The notes beneath the pieces are model-generated. The model did no database searches and had not been told where the DNA came from. It worked only from the letters and a program-made list of their open reading frames with translations. The translations under genes were made by a program, and so were the position numbers. A stretch of 64,000 nucleotides of DNA from Mesorhizobium sp. WSM2240 (lineage in GTDB: Bacteria > Pseudomonadota > Alphaproteobacteria > Rhizobiales > Rhizobiaceae): positions 1,674,001-1,738,000 of the forward strand of contig NZ_CP159253.1 in assembly GCF_040438645.1 (NCBI RefSeq), given 5' to 3'. Below, piece after piece: positions 1 to 8,561 of this stretch (position 1 is the first letter of the stretch; each line of letters begins with the position of its first letter).

Positions 1-1
1 A

Positions 2-31
2 CCCCACACCACCGGAGAACATGCCGCATGA
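2..31 (+). CDS. possible 3' end of an upstream gene (partial)
   Basis: The reading frame from base 2 runs without interruption to TGA at 29-31, which would overlap the thioesterase ATG at 28 in the ATGA arrangement common in this window. Only nine codons (PHTTGEHAA) are visible, so identity cannot be judged and the frame may be fortuitous. Confidence 0.22.
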   Translation, partial: PHTTGEHAA

Positions 32-546
32 GCGAGGTCGAACTGTTTCCGGGTTACGTCTCCCCACTCGGCCTCGGCACCATCCCCTTCGAAGACATAG
101 CCAGATTTTCCGGCATTGAGCTTCTGCAGCGGATCGTCGACGGCAAATATCCCGCACCGCCCATTTCCGCCGTTCTGAATTTCGCCCTGACCGAGGTTTC
201 GGAAGGACGGGCAGTGTTTCGCGGCTTGCCTGGCGAGCGCCATCTGAACCCGCTGGGCGGCGTTCATGGCGGCTGGGCGGCCACTATCATGGATTCGGCG
301 CTGGCCTGTTCGGTCCAGACGCTGCTCGAGCGCGGCGAAGCCTACACCACCGCCGAATTCAAGGTGAATTTGATGCGGCCGATCACGCCCAGAACCGGCG
401 AGGTCGTCTGCGAGGGACGCGTCGTGCACAAGGGCCGCACGCTCGCCGTCTCGGAAGCCACGCTGAAGGACAAGCAAGGAAAACTGCTCGCTTTCGGCAC
501 CGAAACCTGCTCGATTTTTCCGGTCGCCAATCTGGCGGCGCGCTAG
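28..546 (+). CDS. PaaI-family hotdog thioesterase
   Basis: A 172-residue single hotdog-fold protein, expected to hydrolyse acyl-CoA or aryl-CoA thioesters in the cytoplasm. The family signature is clear: N74 and the HGG of residues 80-82 precede the hotdog helix, and D89 sits where the catalytic acidic residue lies in the PaaI/YdiI group. The N-terminal ~45 residues are longer than in minimal PaaI proteins, as in many rhizobial homologues. The ATG at 28 may be coupled to an upstream gene cut by the window edge. It is not beside a phenylacetate cluster here, so the substrate is unknown. Confidence 0.88.
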   Translation: MSEVELFPGYVSPLGLGTIPFEDIARFSGIELLQRIVDGKYPAPPISAVLNFALTEVSEGRAVFRGLPGERHLNPLGGVHGGWAATIMDSALACSVQTLLERGEAYTTAEFKVNLMRPITPRTGEVVCEGRVVHKGRTLAVSEATLKDKQGKLLAFGTETCSIFPVANLAAR

Positions 547-586
547 AGCCTGGATCGAAATAGAGGTTCTAACTTATTGATTAGAC

Positions 587-628
587 GCATGATCTTCTTC
601 GAAAGTCTGCGATTTTTCGGGATCATGC
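587..628. repeat. palindromic intergenic repeat, family A, copy 1
   Basis: A 42-bp element bounded by GCATGATC and GATCATGC, with an internal GAAAGTCTGC...TTTTTCGGG hairpin. Related copies lie at 34861-34903 and, inverted, at 26275-26314. It resembles the short ATGATC..GAAAAG..TTTTCGGGATCATGC palindromes scattered through rhizobial genomes. Confidence 0.75.
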
Positions 629-672
629 TATAGCAGGTACGAACTGCCAGGGCTGAATTCGGGGGAACGGCC

Positions 673-3414
673 ATGTTATTCGACAGCTTCGGGCTCCTGG
701 GCACGCTCGGCCTCGTGGCGCTTGTCGTGATCGTCATACGCCTGAATACGCGCCTGGGGCTGGTCGAGCGCGAGCTTGGCGCAATGCGCTCCCTCGTCCT
801 CTCCCGGCCGCCGGCTGCTGCGGCCTCGGCCGTGGCGAAAGAACAGGCGCCGCCTGCAACGATGGAGCGGGCTGGCGAACCCATAGTGGACGGCGCGGTT
901 CCCGAGACCGCGGAGCAAGCTGGGGGTGAACCTGCCGAACCGGCAGGACCATGGGGGATGGTCGAGGGGAGGGATACGGCAGGCGCTGAACCCGCGCCTG
1001 CGGCGGCTGCCGGATCATCCGCTGCGAAGGCTGACATAGAAACGGCGCTCGGCACGCGCTGGGCCGTCTGGGTCGGCGGCGTAGCGCTGGCGCTCGGGGG
1101 TGTGTTCCTGATCCGCTATTCGATCGAGGCTGGCATCTTCGGCCCTGGCGTGCGCCTGACTATGGCGGCGCTGCTTGGCCTGGCGCTCGTCGGCGCAGGC
1201 GAGTTCATCCGCCGCACCGGCTTCGAGATACCGCTGAACGGTGGCAACAACGCTTACATTCCCGGCATATTGACCGCCGCCGGCGCCTTCACCCTGTTCG
1301 GGGCGGTCTACGCCGCGCACGGCGTCTATGGCTTCATCGGTCCGGCCTCCGCCTTCGTGCTTATGGGAATCATAGGCGTGGGGACCGTTGCTGCCGCTCT
1401 GGTGCACGGGCAGGCGCTGGCCGGCTTCGGCCTGCTCGGCTCGCTGGTCACGCCGCTGCTCGTCGCCTCCGAAGCCCCGAATGCCTGGGCACTGTTCGGC
1501 TACCTCGCCATCGTGCTCGCCGCGGCAGTCGCCATCGCCCGCCTGCGCGATTGGCGCTTTCTTGCTGGTGCCGCCTTTGCCGGAACCGGGCTCTGGTGCC
1601 TGGTTTATATGGCCGGCTCGGAAACGATCGACTTCACCGTTGTGCTCTTCATCAATCTCGTCATCCTGCTGTCGCTGGCCTTGATCTGGCTGGGCAGGCG
1701 CGGCGGCGGCGAGGAGGCGGCGGTTGCGTTCGACTGGCCGACAGCCATTCCGGCATTGTCGGTTGCGTTTGCAGCGCTATCGCTGCTGATCAACCCGGAT
1801 TATCAGGCATTAGGCGGCGCCCTCTATGGCACCATTCTGATCACGGCGATGGTCGCTATCGCGCTTTATCGCCCCGGCGCGCTCGCGCTACTCCACGCCG
1901 CCGGCGCGGCATCCGTTGTCGCTTACGCGCGAGCCGCGCTGAGCGGCACTTTCGCGTTCGATTTTGCCGGCGGAAGTCTGGTCATAGACGGCTTTCCCGC
2001 TACCCCATTTTCGGCGCTCATGCCCTATATCGGAGCCGCGATTGGTGCGCTCTTCCTGGCCGCTGGCCTTTGGAGCGCGCGAAACCTCGCCGCATCGGCC
2101 CCGGTTCGTGGCGCGCATTGGGCCGCCTGGGCTGCGCTCACGCCGCTCGCCATCCTCATGGCGGTCTGGATCATCTCCGGCAATCCCGACCGCGACTATG
2201 GTCTCGCGGCTGTGGCGCTACTGCTCGGCGCGATCCTGACGGCTGGAGGCGAAGCGATCGCCAGGGCCGAAAACCCGCCACTTGCGGGCGGTCTCTCGGT
2301 GTCTTTTGCGCTTGTCGGCGCGGGCGTTGCTCTGGTTCTCTTCCTGCACATGGCGTTCGGCCCCGGCCTGACCACGGTTCTCGTCGGTGCGGCTGCGGCG
2401 CTGCCCGCATTGGCTACACGGCAGCGGAGCTATCCGGTGCTGGGCTGGCTCTCAGTCGGCGCGGCGATTGTTGTCATGGCGCGAGTCGCAGTCGATCCGA
2501 CGATCGTTGGCCGGGAACTCCTCGGCAGGACCCCGGTGTTCAACGCGCTCCTGCCCGGCTACGGCATCCCGGCGCTGGCGTTCGGTTTCGCAGCCTGGCA
2601 ATTGGCGCGAACCACCGCCGGAAGGCCACGGCTGGCCATGGAGGCTGCCGCCGCACTGTTTTCGCTACTCGCAGCTGCTATGCTGGTGCGCCACGCCATG
2701 CATGGCGGCGTGATAGACTCCAGCGCCCCCACGCTCGCCGAACAGGCGATCTACACGCTGCTCGCACTCGGGGCAGGGGCGATCCTCATCGCGCTCGACA
2801 TGCGTTCGCCGAGTCCCGTGCTGCGCTACGGCTCAATCGCAGCCGGGTGCGTGTCCGCCATTCTCATCGTCGCGAACCATTTCTTCACCCTGAATCCGCT
2901 ATTTACCGACGAGTCGACCGGACGAATCCCGTTCTTCAATCTGTTGTTGTTGGCATATCTGCTGCCGGCAATCGCCGCCGGGGCGTTAGCCCTCTACGCG
3001 CGTGGAAAACGCCCGCGCTGGTATCCGGCGATGCTTGCGCTGGTTGGAGCGGCGCTCGCCTTCGTCTATGCGACGCTGTCGGTGCGGCGGCTGTTCAAGG
3101 GCGAGTTCATCGGCTTCTGGAGCGGGCTAGGCCAGTTCGAGACCTATTCCTATTCGGCGCTCTGGCTAGCCATGGGAGTCGGCCTGCTGGTAGCCGGTGT
3201 CTGGCAGAAGTCGTACATTCTGCGCATCGCGTCGGGTGCGCTGATCGCCATCGCTGTCGCCAAGGTGTTCCTGTTCGACATGTCGGAACTGGAAGGCGTG
3301 CTGCGCGCGCTGTCTTTCATAGGGCTCGGCGCGGTGCTGATCGGCATTGGGCTGTTTTACCAGCGGCTGCTTACGCGCGCCGCCAGAACAGACGCGCCGG
3401 CAAAGGCGCAGTAG
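673..3414 (+). CDS. DUF2339-type polytopic membrane protein
   Basis: A 913-residue inner-membrane protein. It starts with one hydrophobic segment (about residues 7-22), followed by an Ala/Pro/Glu-rich linker to about residue 115. More than twenty consecutive hydrophobic helices then run to the C-terminus. This layout (N-terminal anchor, low-complexity linker, long multi-helix body) matches the DUF2339 family, whose biochemical role is not established. A ribosome-binding site (GGGGGAACGG) precedes ATG 673. It is transcribed towards the convergent MFS gene, whose stop lies only 9 bp away. Residues DYGLAAVALLLGA and LFDMSELEGVLRALSF are typical of the C-terminal part of the family. Confidence 0.85.
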   Translation: MLFDSFGLLGTLGLVALVVIVIRLNTRLGLVERELGAMRSLVLSRPPAAAASAVAKEQAPPATMERAGEPIVDGAVPETAEQAGGEPAEPAGPWGMVEGRDTAGAEPAPAAAAGSSAAKADIETALGTRWAVWVGGVALALGGVFLIRYSIEAGIFGPGVRLTMAALLGLALVGAGEFIRRTGFEIPLNGGNNAYIPGILTAAGAFTLFGAVYAAHGVYGFIGPASAFVLMGIIGVGTVAAALVHGQALAGFGLLGSLVTPLLVASEAPNAWALFGYLAIVLAAAVAIARLRDWRFLAGAAFAGTGLWCLVYMAGSETIDFTVVLFINLVILLSLALIWLGRRGGGEEAAVAFDWPTAIPALSVAFAALSLLINPDYQALGGALYGTILITAMVAIALYRPGALALLHAAGAASVVAYARAALSGTFAFDFAGGSLVIDGFPATPFSALMPYIGAAIGALFLAAGLWSARNLAASAPVRGAHWAAWAALTPLAILMAVWIISGNPDRDYGLAAVALLLGAILTAGGEAIARAENPPLAGGLSVSFALVGAGVALVLFLHMAFGPGLTTVLVGAAAALPALATRQRSYPVLGWLSVGAAIVVMARVAVDPTIVGRELLGRTPVFNALLPGYGIPALAFGFAAWQLARTTAGRPRLAMEAAAALFSLLAAAMLVRHAMHGGVIDSSAPTLAEQAIYTLLALGAGAILIALDMRSPSPVLRYGSIAAGCVSAILIVANHFFTLNPLFTDESTGRIPFFNLLLLAYLLPAIAAGALALYARGKRPRWYPAMLALVGAALAFVYATLSVRRLFKGEFIGFWSGLGQFETYSYSALWLAMGVGLLVAGVWQKSYILRIASGALIAIAVAKVFLFDMSELEGVLRALSFIGLGAVLIGIGLFYQRLLTRAARTDAPAKAQ

Positions 3415-3423
3415 GCGGGCAGC

Positions 3424-4662
3424 CTACTCCGCCGCCGCCAACTGCATGCGCTCTACCGGCCGCTCCTTGATCGGCCAATGCACCACGGCCGCGAACAGGC
3501 CGAGCGCCACGCCAAGCCACCATACCGGGTCGTAGGTGCCGAAGCGGTCGTAGAGGTAGCCGCCGAGCCAGACGCCGAGAAACGAGCCGATCTGGTGCGA
3601 CAGGAATACGAGGCCGCCCAAGAGCCCGAGATGGCGCGTGCCGAACATGATGGCGACAAGCGCGTTGGTCGGCGGCACCGTCGAGAGCCACAAAAGACCC
3701 ATCACGATCGCAAAGATGATGACGCTGGCCGGCGTTTGCGGCAGCAGAAGAAACGCCGTCACCGCGATCGAGCGTCCGATATAGATCCAGGCAAGAAAGA
3801 TCGGCTTGGAATATCTCTGCCCGATCGCGCCCGAGGCCAGCGAGCCGATGATGTTGAAGAAGCCGATGAGCGCCAGCGCGATGACGGCGTAGCGCGCGTC
3901 GATGCCGATATCGCCGATATAGGCAGGAAAATGCGCGGTAATGAACGCCACCTGGAAACCGCATACGAAAAAGCCGGAGACGAGGAGCACATAGCTCTTG
4001 TGGGCGAAAGCCTCGCGCAGCGCGTTGCCGACTGACTGCTGCACGGCCTTCTGCGCCGCAGCCGCATTGTGCGAGCTACCGTAGAGCGGCATCGCCAGCA
4101 CCGGGATGACCAGCATCGCGGCGCTCATATAAATCAGCGTGTCCGACCAGCCATAGGCGTCGATCATGCCCTGGGAGATCGGCGCGAAGATGAACATGCC
4201 GGCCGAGCCCGCCGCAGTGCCGATGCCGAACACGACCGAGCGCTTTTCGGGCGGCGTATGGCGAGCGAAGGCGGCGAGAACGATCGAGAACGATCCTGCC
4301 GCGACGCCGAGGCCGACCAGCACGCCGCCACCGATATGCAGCGCCGTGATGGAGGTGGCAGTGGCCATCATATAGAGGCCGGCAGCATAGATGACGCCGC
4401 CGAGCGCCAGCACGCGCCAGGTGCCGTAGCGGTCGGCGATCGCACCGAAGAAGGGAAGACCGAGGCCCCAGAACAGGTTCTGCAGCGCCATGGCCAGTCC
4501 GAACGTCGTACGGTCCCAACCCTTTTCAGCCAGCATCGGCAGCTGAAAGAAGCCCATGGCCGAGCGTGGCCCAAAGGTCAGCGCAGCGATCAGGCAGCCG
4601 CAAATGATGATCAGCCACGGAACACTCTTCGCCGGGGCCTTCGCGTTCGCCGTCATCGCCAT
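3424..4662 (-). CDS. MFS transporter
   Basis: A 412-residue major facilitator with about 12 hydrophobic helices. The loop motif ADRYGTW after helix 2 (around residue 80) is a version of the MFS G-x-x-x-D-R-x-G signature, and YLYDRFGTYDPVWW forms the equivalent loop in the second half. The overall pattern resembles the monocarboxylate/oxalate-formate antiporter branch, but the substrate cannot be told. The start at 4662 follows GGAG in the mRNA. It is convergent with the DUF2339 gene and divergent from the sigma-factor gene. Confidence 0.88.
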   Translation of the reverse strand: MAMTANAKAPAKSVPWLIIICGCLIAALTFGPRSAMGFFQLPMLAEKGWDRTTFGLAMALQNLFWGLGLPFFGAIADRYGTWRVLALGGVIYAAGLYMMATATSITALHIGGGVLVGLGVAAGSFSIVLAAFARHTPPEKRSVVFGIGTAAGSAGMFIFAPISQGMIDAYGWSDTLIYMSAAMLVIPVLAMPLYGSSHNAAAAQKAVQQSVGNALREAFAHKSYVLLVSGFFVCGFQVAFITAHFPAYIGDIGIDARYAVIALALIGFFNIIGSLASGAIGQRYSKPIFLAWIYIGRSIAVTAFLLLPQTPASVIIFAIVMGLLWLSTVPPTNALVAIMFGTRHLGLLGGLVFLSHQIGSFLGVWLGGYLYDRFGTYDPVWWLGVALGLFAAVVHWPIKERPVERMQLAAAE

Positions 4663-4867
4663 CGCCGTATCTCCATCAGGGACCGGAGTTTTAGCCGAAC
4701 GGCTTTGCAGCGCAAATGAATGGTTGTGGGCTATGCTTCAAAATCCTTGATGCAATAACGCCACCGGGACGAATCCGGCCCGTCCGAACGTTTTCGATAA
4801 GCTGCCTGATCGCGCTTGCGATCGGGGGTTCTATCTGGGATCAGAGGGAAGGGGGCAAAACGCAGCG

Positions 4868-5386
4868 ATGGACGACCGGAAGGCAGCGATACTTGCGGAA
4901 ATACCGCGTTTGCGCCGCTACGCGCGAGCCTTGCTGCGCGACCGCGACGCTGCCGACGATCTTGTTCAGGATAGTCTCGAACGGGCGCTTGTCCGTCTCG
5001 ACAATTGGCGCACCGGCGACAGCCCGCGCCGCTGGCTGTTCACCATCATGCACCACCTCTTCGTCGACCAGATGCGCAAGGTGAAAAGGCGCGGCGAGGC
5101 TTCCATGCTGCAGATTGAGGCGAGCGAAGCGATGTCGCTGCCGGCGCATCAGGCCGAGGATGTCGCTTCCCGCGAGATACTCGATGCGCTGCAGGCCATC
5201 AGTCCGGATCGCCGCGCCGCCATATTGATGGTTGCTGTCGAAGGATTTTCCTACGCCGAAGCCGCCAACGTACTGGGTGTGCCAGCCGGCACGCTGATGT
5301 CGCGGATCGCACGCGGGCGGGACGAACTGCGCGGCTTGCTCGACGACGGAGCGCGCCGGCGGACGATAAGGGTGGTCGAGCCATGA
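4868..5386 (+). CDS. ECF-type RNA polymerase sigma factor
   Basis: A 172-residue two-domain sigma factor. Region 2 covers about residues 12-75: RALLRDRDAADDLVQDSLERAL, then PRRWLFTIMHHLFVDQMRK. Region 4 covers about residues 105-155, with helix-turn-helix segment FSYAEAANVLGVPAGTLMSR. The stop codon overlaps the ATG of the next gene, a membrane anti-sigma factor, so the two form one translationally coupled unit. Such pairs usually respond to envelope or oxidative stress and often drive their own promoter. I could not identify a convincing -35/-10 autoregulatory pair in the 205-bp upstream gap. The inducing signal and regulon are unknown. Confidence 0.92.
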   Translation: MDDRKAAILAEIPRLRRYARALLRDRDAADDLVQDSLERALVRLDNWRTGDSPRRWLFTIMHHLFVDQMRKVKRRGEASMLQIEASEAMSLPAHQAEDVASREILDALQAISPDRRAAILMVAVEGFSYAEAANVLGVPAGTLMSRIARGRDELRGLLDDGARRRTIRVVEP

Positions 5387-6180
5387 CCATGCGCGAATTC
5401 AGCGAACGCGACATCCATCTGGCGCTCGATGGCGAGCTGCCGCAGGACGAACGGGCTGCCTATGAACGGTGGCTTGAAACCCACCCCGACATGGAAGCGA
5501 AGAGCCGGCGCTATGAGGCTGATCGTGACCTGCTGCGCGGGGCGGTCGCGGGCGTTCTCGACGAACCGGTGCCGGAATGTCTTGCCAAGACCCTGGCCAG
5601 CGAAACGCCGCCCGGGTCACGCAATTCAGCACTGCCGCGCTGGCGCATGGCGGCGGCTGCCGCGCTGATTTTCGCGGCAGGCGGTTTGGGCGGCTATTTC
5701 CTGGGAGCTTCCGGGTGGCGGCCGGTGAACGGGACGGCAATCCAATTGGCCGACGGCGCGATCGCCGCCCATGCCATCTATGCCGCCGAAAAGCTGCATG
5801 TCGTGGAAGTCGGCGCCGACCAGAAGGAGCATCTGGTCGGCTGGCTTTCCAAGCGCATCGGCGTGAAGCTGGTGGCGCCCGACCTTACGGCCGAAGGTTT
5901 CGAACTGATCGGCGGACGGCTGCTGCCGGCGGAAGCAACCAAGACAGCGGCTCAGTTCATGTATCAGGACCGCACCGGCAACCGCATTTCGCTCTATGTC
6001 GCGCGCGACAGTTCCAATACCGAAACCGGCTTCCGCCTGCTCGAAGAGGGCGACACGCGCGCACTGTACTGGCTGGACGACGGCTATGGCTGCGCGGTAG
6101 CCGGGAATTTGCCGGAAGAAGTGCTGGTCAAGGTTGCAAATACCGCCTACCGGCAGCTGCTGCAGGGCATGAAAGGCTGA
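5383..6180 (+). CDS. membrane-anchored anti-sigma factor
   Basis: A 265-residue protein. An acidic cytoplasmic N-terminal domain (residues 1-80, starting near FSERDIHLALDGELP) resembles the short helical anti-sigma domains that begin with a variant of the zinc-finger anti-sigma fold. However, the His-x3-Cys-x2-Cys motif is absent. One transmembrane helix follows at about residues 87-108, then a periplasmic domain of about 155 residues. It overlaps the ECF sigma gene by 4 nt (ATGA), which fixes its start and strongly suggests it holds that sigma factor at the membrane. The periplasmic part would sense the signal. Function is inferred from architecture and coupling. Confidence 0.88.
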   Translation: MTMREFSERDIHLALDGELPQDERAAYERWLETHPDMEAKSRRYEADRDLLRGAVAGVLDEPVPECLAKTLASETPPGSRNSALPRWRMAAAAALIFAAGGLGGYFLGASGWRPVNGTAIQLADGAIAAHAIYAAEKLHVVEVGADQKEHLVGWLSKRIGVKLVAPDLTAEGFELIGGRLLPAEATKTAAQFMYQDRTGNRISLYVARDSSNTETGFRLLEEGDTRALYWLDDGYGCAVAGNLPEEVLVKVANTAYRQLLQGMKG

Positions 6181-6387
6181 CGACCGCGGTTTCGCTCCGG
6201 TGGCCGATTGGGCCACAGAAACGCGCCTGATGCACCAATCGCCGCCAGCAGACAGGGCGCGCGGGACGAGTCACAATTCAGCCCGAATCGAGGAGCGATT
6301 CGCATCCAATGCCTCCGCCGATAGCCGGGCAGGAACGCCTTCGACCAAGCCTTTGTCTGACCCGCCTGTTGAGGTCTTCCGGTCCGC

Positions 6388-6867
6388 ATGCCTGCCGAAA
6401 TTCGCCTGGCCCGCGCGTCTGACGTCGATGCCTTGGCAGCGATCGAAAACGCTGTTTTCGAGGCGGATCGCATTTCCCGAAAATCGTTCCGGAGCTTGGT
6501 TGGTAGCGCTTCGGCCATCGTTCTGGTGGCGGCCGTGCAAGGCGCCATCGCCGGCTATTGCGCCCTGTTGTTTCGCGCTGGCAGCCACAAGGCGCGCCTC
6601 TACTCGCTCGCGGCCGCTCGCGGGAGCGGTATCGGCCGGGCGCTGCTGGCCGCGGCCGAAGAGGCGGCGGCTGCGCGAGGCTGCACGGACCTGCGCCTCG
6701 AAGTACGTGAAGACAATGCGAGGGCGATGAGCCTCTACGAGCAAAGCGGCTACCGCCGGTTCGGGCGCAAGCCGAGCTACTATGCCGACGGCGCTGCCGC
6801 CCTATTGTACGAAAAGCCGCTTCATTTGGCCGAACCGGCCGCACCCACCCGAAAGCGTGAACGATAA
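6388..6867 (+). CDS. GNAT-family N-acetyltransferase
   Basis: A 159-residue single-domain acetyltransferase. Motif A with the acetyl-CoA pyrophosphate loop is RGSGIGRALL (about residues 74-83). Motif B is the typical VREDNARAMSLYEQSGYRRFG near residue 110, as in RimI-like proteins. Its TAA stop shares one base with the ATG of the following RimK-like ligase gene, so the two are probably co-translated. This pairing suggests it modifies the amino group of a peptide or small amidated product made by the ligase. That is an inference; a general protein-acetylation role is equally possible. Confidence 0.88.
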   Translation: MPAEIRLARASDVDALAAIENAVFEADRISRKSFRSLVGSASAIVLVAAVQGAIAGYCALLFRAGSHKARLYSLAAARGSGIGRALLAAAEEAAAARGCTDLRLEVREDNARAMSLYEQSGYRRFGRKPSYYADGAAALLYEKPLHLAEPAAPTRKRER

Positions 6868-8330
6868 TGACCTGGGTCATCCTTACCGGCCGCCAAAGCC
6901 ATCTCGATCAGGTTGCGACGCCGCACAAGGTCATTACCAACCGCGACTATCTCGCCCACCCGGCTTTGTTTCGCGGCCAACGCCCGAAGGTCATCAATCT
7001 GTCGAGCAGCTACGCCTATCAGAGCCGCGGCTACTATGCCTCGTTGCTGGCGAGTTCGCGAGGCCACAAGGTCATCCCGACGGTCGAGACGATGATCGAC
7101 CTTTCCGAGCACAAGCTCTACGAGCACGCGCTGCCGGAACTGGAGCAGGCGCTCAACAAATGCCGAAAGGAACTTGGCGGCTCCTTCCCGGCGAAGGTCA
7201 CGTTCTTCTTCGGCATTGGTCCGTCAAAAGCCTGGGACCGCTTCGCCAAGCTGCTGTTCGACTGGTTTCGTGCTCCGGCGCTGGAGGTCGCGATCAAGGA
7301 CAACCGGCAATGGGCTTCGATCCACAAGATCGGCTTTTATTCGCTGACGCGCATGAGCCCCGAGGAAAAACCGCGCTTCCTGGAGAGCCTGGCCATCTAC
7401 ACCAACCGCGAATGGCGCGACACCAAGACCCGTACGCCGGCGCGCTACACCTTTGCCACTCTGGTCAATCCGAACGAGGATTTGCCGCCCTCCGAGATTT
7501 CCTCCCTGCGCCACTGGGCCAAGATCGCTGAAAAGATGGGCGTCGAGGTCGAGCCGATCACGAGAAAGGATCTGGCCAAGCTAGCCAATTACGATGCGCT
7601 GTTCATTCGCGAAACGACATCCATCTCCAACCACACCTACCGCTTCGCGCGCCGCGCGCAGCAGGAGGGTATGCCGGTGATCGACGATCCGCTGTCGATG
7701 ATCCGTTGCACCAACAAGGTCTATCTCAACGAATTGATGAACTACAACAAGGTGCCGGTGCCGCCGACGGTTATGATCGCCGGCCCGTCCGATCTGGAAG
7801 TGGCGGCGCAGACGTTAGGCTTTCCGCTGGTCCTGAAAATCCCCGACAGCTCGTTTTCGCGCGGCGTGAAGAAGGCCTCGAATTTCGAGGAGCTGAGGAC
7901 CTTGGCGACACTCTGGCTGGAAGATTCAGACCTTTTGATCGCCCAGAAGTTCATCCCGACCGAATATGACTGGCGCATAGGCGTCCTCGGTGGCCAGCCG
8001 CTCTTCGCCGTGCATTACCTGATGGCGAAGAAGCACTGGCAGATCGTCAACCACGAGCGCTCAGGCAAGCCGGACCAGGGCGGCATCCGCACTTTCACGC
8101 TGAAGGACGCTCCGACACATGTCGTCGAGACAGCGGTCAGCGCCGCACGCTGCATCGGCGACGGACTTTACGGCGTCGATTTGAAGGAAACTGGAGACGG
8201 CGTTTTCGTCATCGAGGTCAACGACAACCCAAATCTCGACCACGGCTGGGAGGATTCTGGCGAAAAGGACGAGGTCTGGGTGAGGCTGACGCAGTGGTTT
8301 CTCGACCGGCTGGACCGGCAGGGGCGGTAA
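6867..8330 (+). CDS. RimK-like ATP-grasp amino-acid ligase with extended N-terminus
   Basis: A 487-residue protein with two parts. Residues about 1-200 form the N-terminal region seen in the RimK-like subgroup with an RLAN domain: KVINLSSSYAYQSRGYYASLLAS, then FFFGIGPSKAWDRFAKLLFD. Residues about 220-485 form an ATP-grasp domain. There KIPDSSFSRGVKK is the nucleotide-binding lysine strand and FVIEVNDNPNLDHG carries the metal-binding E-x-N motif. Members form amide bonds between an amino acid, often glutamate, and a carboxylate on a protein or small molecule. The gene is coupled to the upstream GNAT gene. The substrate is unknown, and ribosomal protein S6 modification by classical RimK should not be assumed. 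Confidence 0.86.
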   Translation: MTWVILTGRQSHLDQVATPHKVITNRDYLAHPALFRGQRPKVINLSSSYAYQSRGYYASLLASSRGHKVIPTVETMIDLSEHKLYEHALPELEQALNKCRKELGGSFPAKVTFFFGIGPSKAWDRFAKLLFDWFRAPALEVAIKDNRQWASIHKIGFYSLTRMSPEEKPRFLESLAIYTNREWRDTKTRTPARYTFATLVNPNEDLPPSEISSLRHWAKIAEKMGVEVEPITRKDLAKLANYDALFIRETTSISNHTYRFARRAQQEGMPVIDDPLSMIRCTNKVYLNELMNYNKVPVPPTVMIAGPSDLEVAAQTLGFPLVLKIPDSSFSRGVKKASNFEELRTLATLWLEDSDLLIAQKFIPTEYDWRIGVLGGQPLFAVHYLMAKKHWQIVNHERSGKPDQGGIRTFTLKDAPTHVVETAVSAARCIGDGLYGVDLKETGDGVFVIEVNDNPNLDHGWEDSGEKDEVWVRLTQWFLDRLDRQGR

Positions 8331-8434
8331 GCCGGACCGGCCGACGCAGCGTCGAAGCGCATGGCGGCTGCGGGACCGGATGCAGCGGCAAACCTGGGGC
8401 GCGGGCATTCACATATGAAAACGGCGACGCGGCA

Positions 8435-8466
8435 AACGTGACATCACGCCTTCCCGCCGTCACGTT
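8435..8466. promoter_or_regulatory. inverted repeat upstream of the glycine-rich protein gene
   Basis: Perfect 8-bp arms AACGTGAC (8435-8442) and GTCACGTT (8459-8466), separated by 16 bp, lie about 95 bp before ATG 8562. A second perfect palindrome, TGTTCGAACA at 8541-8550, directly precedes the ribosome-binding site GGAAGAG. Either could be a regulator site or an mRNA hairpin; no binding protein is known. Confidence 0.35.
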
Positions 8467-8561
8467 CCTGCCACCGCACGAACAAACGGGGCGATAGGCT
8501 CCGACATGCCGGCGGTTGCCACCAGCGCGTCGCCGGAGTTTGTTCGAACAGGAAGAGAAAC

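Noticed and set aside
1551..3470. Long alternative frame (639 codons) inside the DUF2339 gene
   Set aside because: Arg/Gly-rich composition typical of a shadow frame in GC-rich DNA; the membrane protein frame explains the region.
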